Assembly (NCBI GenBank): GCA_945643635.1
Contig: CALZFC010000280.1
Location: 343,501-407,500 of the forward strand
Source of the DNA: Allodiplogaster sudhausi
Taxonomy: Eukaryota; Nematoda; Chromadorea; Rhabditida; Diplogasteridae
DNA: 64,000 nucleotides
Reading direction: 5' to 3'
Under the pieces are notes generated by a model. The model was not told the origin of the DNA. It saw only the letters and a program-made list of their open reading frames with translations, and ran no database searches. Numbering within the stretch: position 1 is the first letter of the stretch; the number at the start of each line of letters is the position of its first letter. Positions 58,869 through 64,000 of the stretch are shown in pieces. A program made the position numbers and the translations under genes.

Positions 58869-60968
58869 TCCAGGCAGTCTCCGGCCGGGTCCCTTTTGGC
58901 CGATCGACCAGTACTCGCTGAATCCGACGGCAGCCGCCGCGGCCGCCGCTGCACCGTACACGCCGTTTGGCGCGGATGCGGTAGGAGTTTGGCATGTCTT
59001 TGTCGTTCCCCCCCTCTCTCTCTCTTGAGTTCTCACTCGCTCTCTCTTTCTCTTCTCTCTCTCTCTCCTCTCTCACTCTCTCTTCTCTCTATCTTTCTAT
59101 TTCTCTTTCTCTTTCTACCCTGTCTCTCTATCTCTCCTCTCTCTCCTCCTCTCTTTCTCTCCCTCTCTCCCAACTCTCTCTCTCTTCTCTCTGTCTTTCT
59201 ATTTCTCTTTCTCTCTCTAACCTCTCTCTCTCCTCTCTCTCTCGATCTCTCTCTATCTCTCGCTCCTTCTCTCTCTCTCCTCTCCTTCTCATGCCAGATG
59301 CCCCAATACGGCCAGCTGGCCCACCAAATGTCGATCTACCTCGCGGCGTCTTCGATGTCTGCCGGCGCCGTCTCCTCCTCAACGCCGTGCCTTCCGTCCA
59401 AGAAGAAGCCAACACCCGTGCCAGTGCACCAAAAGGATGAGGTAGAGAGAGAGAGAGAGAGATGAGAGAGATGAGAGAGAGAGAGGGAGATGAGAGAGCG
59501 AGAGAGAGGAGAGAGAGAGAGAGTGAGAGAGAGGGGAGAGAGAGAAGAGAGAAGGAGAGAGAGAGAGAGACAGTAGAGAGAGAGAGAGATGGAAAGAGAG
59601 AGAAGAAAGTTACCGATGTTGTCACAATTACAATGGGAACATATTGTTCGAAAAAAAACGCTACGAAATAATATTGTTCCTCCCTTGCAACAGTGAAAAC
59701 GACATAAATGACAAAAGGAAAAAGAAAATGAAGAATGATTGACGAAATAACTTTTGTTTTCAAGGAAATTCACCAATAGCATTTTTTAAACTTATTTTAT
59801 GATTTTATTTTATTTTTTTTCTAATATTATGCACCACAGTGGAGCACAGTGATAATTTCTAAATTAAAGGAGCATGAAACTCAATTTTTTCATGACTTAA
59901 CCGATTACACTACTCAGTCTACGTCATTAATATGAATACTCCGGCAAACTAAAAAGTTTCAAAAGTAAAAGATAAACGGGAAATTTTTGCATTCAAAAAT
60001 GCCATTTCAAATTCCTGTATAAGGGAATTTTGGTGCGATATATATATTTCTAGATATTTCTTCACGCGTACACTACAACATGAGAGAAAAAGACGCAACT
60101 TCTGCATTTCATCATGGCAATCCTAAAAGAAGCCATATGATTTGCCAAGATTATAATTCAGTCGCAATAACTCGACTAGGCTTCCATCAAAAAGATATCA
60201 GTCACAAGCACTGACGATTTTAGAAAGAGACTGCCACCCATGAAACGCGGAAAGGAAACAACAAGACGAAACCAAATGACACCACTTAACTTTAAAGCTG
60301 TTTTTTTAGATATCTAAACGTTCATTCCCATTGCAAACTCAAAAAGAAAAGCCTCTAGAAATCGCAAGACCGGGATAAAAAATGGAAAATGATGACGTAA
60401 ATCACGCATACTCCACCACAGCCTCGCGAGAAGAAGCAGTGTTCGCGAATGTTCGGGATATTTCGCAATGCTCAGCTCTCTTGCTCCCGACTCATTCCAG
60501 ACAACAAAGTACAATCATAACACATTATAGAACAACAACAAACAATAAAATAAACTGGCAAGGTTTCACTTCCAAAACTTTTCGAAACGATTTTATGTGT
60601 CCGCATGCTCGCGATCCAGTACAAATATTGTGATTACTGTATCAGAAACTTACAGGTCTTTCCGTGTAGGAGTTTTGGGTGTTCATGCTCCTTTAATGCA
60701 GACAACGAAGTGTTGTCTCGTTCTTGAAAATGCTTTATTTATTTATTTATTATAAAATTACTTCTTTAACTTTTATTTAATTTTTATTTTAAAAGAAGTA
60801 AAGAAAATTGCGATTTTGATGTAAGTAATAAAATAAAAGAGATTAAATTAGATGAATTAAATTAAAACTTTTAGCAATACTTCGAGCGACGTCGCCGTAA
60901 CAATGAGAGCGCGAAGAGGTCGAGAGAGCAGAGACGAGCCAAGGAGGACAGAGTCATGCAGGTAAGCG

Positions 60969-61003
<35 letters not shown>

Positions 61004-61510
61004 TCTCTCTGTCTCTTGATCTCTTTCAACCTCTATCTCACTCATCTTTCTCTCTGTGTGTCTCTTGATTTCTCACAACCTCTGTCTCACTCATCTCTTT
61101 TCTCGCTTGCAACTACTTACATTCCATCTTCTTCACTTTTCCTGTCGCTCTCTCTCACTCTCTCTCTCTCTGACCATCTATCTCTCGTACTCATTCTTCC
61201 CTTGTAAATAAGAAATTAGAAAATGAAAACATCATCGTATAATAACTTATTTAATTTGAATAAAGAATCATGGCCAAATATTTATGCAGAATATTTATGT
61301 ATATACAATCGAAATATAATATAATAAAAGTAGGCACTACAACAGGAGAACCAAGCACTGCGCGCGCAATTAGCGCGCCTTCGCTTCGAATGCGACCAGA
61401 TGAGGGCTGCCTTTCAGCATCAGCAGCTCGTTCTTCAGCAGCAGCAGCAACTGCAGCCGCCGCCGCAACCTACAATCGCCGGGTTCATACCGCAACAGCC
61501 GTATGAGTGA
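57756..61510 (+). CDS. bZIP transcription factor, PAR/CES-2 type
   Basis: Exons 57756-57873, 58874-58980, 59298-59441, 60875-60961 and 61346-61510, 206 residues, all junctions in phase. Acidic Ser-rich N-terminus (MSSDESSKHDGLRETSDEEG), a Gln stretch, SLRPGPFWPIDQY, an Ala8 run, a Ser/Ala-rich middle, then the basic region ERRRRNNESAKRSREQRRAK (about residues 155-174) with the NxxxAKRSR core of PAR-type bZIPs. A zipper with heptad V-L-L-M follows (RVMQENQALRAQLARLRF), then a Gln/Pro-rich tail. The family consists of sequence-specific nuclear dimers. The C-terminal bZIP and total length fit the nematode cell-death regulator CES-2 and vertebrate HLF/DBP/NFIL3 relatives; the exact orthologue is not certain. 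The exon could begin upstream at 57717 (acceptor TAG, open frame PANLPCGTRGVSQ). A candidate polyadenylation signal is at 61926. Confidence 0.85.
57890..58175. repeat. (CT)n microsatellite in bZIP intron 1
   Basis: CT-rich tract starting 17 bp after the exon 1 donor. The long Ser/Leu frame continuing from exon 1 is an artefact of this repeat. Confidence 0.9.
58313..58365. repeat. Dispersed repeat, copy b
   Basis: Related to 53165-53260 through the block 'accttaaaa(c/a)(c/t)accgtaatcc'. Confidence 0.35.
58578..58868. repeat. (CT)n/(CTTT)n tract before bZIP exon 2
   Basis: Nearly 290 bp of pyrimidine repeat running straight into the exon 2 acceptor (ccttccag), so it forms an extreme polypyrimidine tract. 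Confidence 0.9.
59010..59285. repeat. CT-rich tract filling bZIP intron 2
   Basis: The 317-bp intron is almost wholly CT repeat and ends in the exon 3 acceptor. Exon 3 is followed by (GA)n at 59446-59600 in intron 3. Confidence 0.9.
59868..60692. mobile_element. TTAA-flanked MITE, copy M3, in bZIP intron 3
   Basis: 825 bp with TTAA at 59864-59867 and 60693-60696 and ends AGGAGCATGAAACTC and, reverse complemented, AGGAGCATGAACACC. Its left end AGGAGCATGAAACTCAA closely matches the right end of copy M2. No intact coding sequence. Confidence 0.85.
60979..61195. repeat. CT-rich tract in bZIP intron 4
   Basis: CT repeat starting 17 bp after the donor of exon 4. Confidence 0.85.
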
Positions 61511-62060
61511 ACGAATGGACTGTAAAGGAATTTTGCAATATATTTTCAATTAGCCCTAAAAAATCATTTTTTTCTCGACTCGATAACTATTTGCTAATTC
61601 GGCGCAACATTTTCAACTCTTGAGACATTTTCGACTCTCACTTTCCTCAACCCTCTGAATTTTTCGGCAGTCATCTTAGCAAGCAGTTTTTTTAAGTTTA
61701 AAAAAACTGCTTTCCGATATGTTGCCTTTTAACATACGTAGAATGTCTCCTTTTAACATACATATATGTGAATGTCTTGCTCCTTCGCTTTGCTCTCCCG
61801 GGTAACATCTTATTTTGTTCTCGTTTTTTTCCGTCCTCGAAATTTGCTTTTTTTTTATTGATTGTATAAATCTTAACACTTGCATATACAACGTCACCAA
61901 ACTTTTAATCTGTTAAGTCTTCGCGAATAAACTTGTCATAAACAACGTTGAGCGGTAGTCGAATCGTCCACGAAGATTCACATGATCTTTCGAAACAGTT
62001 TGTCATGTACATATAAACCATTAAGATGCTAAGTTTCTGAAAAAGTTTTTTTTTGTTTTA
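61511..62060. other. bZIP 3' region
   Basis: Probable 3' UTR and flank with AATAAA at 61926-61931; no further exon. Confidence 0.45.
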
Positions 62061-62069
62061 TAGGGACTG

Positions 62070-62290
62070 TGTGAGAGAGATCGAGAGACGGAGAATGTGA
62101 GAAAAAGTGATGGAGAATGAGAGAGGGAGCGAGGGAGTGAGAAAGAGAGTGAGAGAGAGAAAGGGAAACCCTGAGAGGTAAAGAGAGGAAAGGGGAGTCT
62201 GTTCGTAGGTCGTAGGGGAGCCTACGACAGTTCTAACTATTTAAAATCGTCATTGTTTCTGCTGTTTTTTTCCGCTATTGTGTTTCTCTC

Positions 62291-62324
<34 letters not shown>

Positions 62325-62414
62325 CGTCTCCCTCGCTCTCTCCTTTTTTCACTAATTCTCTTTCATTATCACTCTCTTTCTCAGTTCATCTCGCTAAGTT
62401 CTCTATCAGCATCA

Positions 62415-62470
<56 letters not shown>

Positions 62471-63256
62471 TTCTCTCTTTCTCTCTCTCTCTCTCTTTCT
62501 CTCTCTCCGCTTCTCATATGTGTTTTCTTTGCTTAGCGTTAGGTCAATGCTAACCTGCTGAACTGCTTACACTCATAATGCCGTGTGTCTCCCGAAAAGC
62601 CAGGATGACAGAGGCCACTGGGAAAAGTGTGTGCTGGTGAGAAAGAGGGAGCGAGAGAGGCGGAGAGAGATAGAGAGAGAGAGTGAGAGAGAGAGAGTGA
62701 GAGAGTGAGATAGAGAGAGAGAGATGGAGAATCAGAGATAGTAAGAAGGAAAGTAGAGAAAACGAACGACAGTAAGGTTAGACAAAGTGATGCCACTTTG
62801 AAAGGTGGATATTTCGGAAGCTTTTCTCGAAGATTCTAAGAGAACGTTCCTTCCGCTCGCTTTTGTATCTTTCAAGCTGTAACTCCTTTCTTTTTTCAAA
62901 TGCAATATGTTTGCGTGCACTCTTTGCGCATCCCTTCAAATGAGCTATTTGCTTATTTTACTTTGTCTCTTGGAGAGAGAGAGAGAGAGAGAGAGGTAGA
63001 GAGTGAGAAAGAGAGGAGATAGATAGAGCGAGAGAGAAAAAGAAAGAGCAAGATTGCGGGAGAGAAAACGAAAGAGAGATAAAGTCAAGCAGAAAGGCCA
63101 TGAATTTTATATCCTCGCACGGCCAAGACTGAATCCTCTTTACTCCTGCCTTCGTCTCGTCTTTGTTTTCCCCCATTTTCCCTTCAGCTTCCAACCTCGC
63201 TTAATGAGGCCAATCTAACAACATTATTGCCGTGACGGGACCAGGCATGTCAAACA

Positions 63257-63291
<35 letters not shown>

Positions 63292-64000
63292 GAGTTAGAG
63301 AGAGATAGAGATAGAAAGAGAAAGATAGAGAGAGATGGTGATAGAGAGAGAGATCGATTAGACTGATTAGAGTGTATGTACTTCGTAACGGTGGTCCACG
63401 GAGGGACCCTCTGGGGTGGGGGGGGGGCGCCAGTGGGTAATCAGTGGGTAATGACAACCGATCGCAACAAGCCCTTCTCAGCCTAGTCGTGTCGCCTTCA
63501 CGGCAATCTGTATTCTCTCTCTCTCCCTGTCACTCTCTCCCCCCTCTCGCTCTCTCGCTCTCTCTCTCTCTGCTCTCTCTCTCTCCCTTCCTTCTCTCTG
63601 TTCTCTTTCTCTCTAACTTTATCTGCTCTCTCTGCTCTCTCTCTCCCTCTTCCTTGACCGTCTTTTCTCCAAATGACTATAATGATTACTTCTGTATGTA
63701 TGATATTCAATTTGATTCTCCTGGGAAGCAAAAATTGAGCTTCGTTCACATTTTCTCACAGATATGGAAGGTGTCTATTGAACATTTAATCTTTTGACAT
63801 TTTTGTGTGACTTTGAGAGATTGAGAAAAATGTTCATCGAGAAGATTAAGAAGACTCTGAGAGCGATTATAGAGCTCAAATTATGTTGGTGAGAGTGACT
63901 TCGGAATAATAATAAGAAGCTTTTTCACTCTCATGGTTAGAAGTGCAATTACGGAAAGATTTGAAGGAGAGAAAAGTCGAGAGAAGAAAAACTTCTTCCG
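62070..64000. repeat. Microsatellite-rich terminal region, no gene seen
   Basis: GA tract 62076-62160, CT tract 62285-62512, GA tract 62638-62735, GA tracts 62975-63080 and 63258-63355, a dG run at about 63417 and CT tract 63512-63650. Short frames between them lack splice-consistent partners. Confidence 0.8.

Noticed and set aside
62539..62796. Exon candidate near 62604-62636 (DDRGHWEKCVL then GTGAGA)
   Set aside because: Poor acceptor context and no in-phase partner exon nearby.

Overview
The window is animal nuclear DNA. Genes are split into many small exons with short introns and GT..TTTTAG/TTTCAG junctions, 3' ends carry AATAAA, and long (CT/GA)n tracts and dG/dC runs are common. A CES-2/PAR-type bZIP gene, small secreted cystatin-like proteins and C2H2 proteins with a '...CFP' motif after the fingers fit a nematode best. 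That is an inference from gene style, and I cannot name a species. I found no prokaryotic operon, rRNA cluster or CRISPR array. All exon models were built by hand from reading-frame phase, splice sites and comparison between the local copies.

Layout. (1) 0.1-1.6 kb, minus: decayed 5' part of a C2H2-family gene (copy B1). (2) 2.5-2.8 kb: a TTAA-flanked MITE. (3) 3.6 kb: a cystatin-like 3' fragment. (4) 4.4-4.7 kb: a pogo-like MITE remnant. (5) 4.9-8.7 kb, plus: an 11-exon gene of unknown function with one in-frame TGA. (6) 11-25 kb: a cluster of cystatin-like genes (C1, C3, C4, C5, C6, C7, C8 and an orphan exon), rearranged by inverted and direct duplications. Copies are broken or altered by a solo LTR (C4), a recombination junction (C5) and a MITE (C6). 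(7) 25.9-39.5 kb, plus: a 12-exon C2H2 gene (B2), whose third exon is split by a 9.5-kb two-gene DNA transposon at 26990-36526. (8) 39.7-40.2 kb: a pogo-derived MITE. (9) 40.8-53.9 kb: two more copies (B3 minus, B4 plus), head to head around a 294-bp spacer as a large inverted repeat. B4 carries a hAT MITE in an intron. (10) 57.7-61.5 kb, plus: a five-exon bZIP transcription factor with CT microsatellites in three introns and a TTAA MITE in one. (11) The remainder is simple repeats with no convincing gene.

How it fits together. Two local families dominate. The B family encodes putative nuclear proteins. They have a duplicated N-terminal module of unknown fold, an acidic middle with basic SRKRK patches, and one to three zinc-finger modules. 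The C family encodes about 125-152-residue secreted proteins with a cystatin-like plan (signal peptide, helix, QxVxG-like loop, Cys pair, PW-like loop), most of them with degenerate inhibitory loops. Both families have been copied by inversion and repeatedly hit by mobile elements. The most striking object is the 9.5-kb element: near-identical TIRs, a TA target duplication, clustered subterminal TGTGAC repeats and two apparently open genes.
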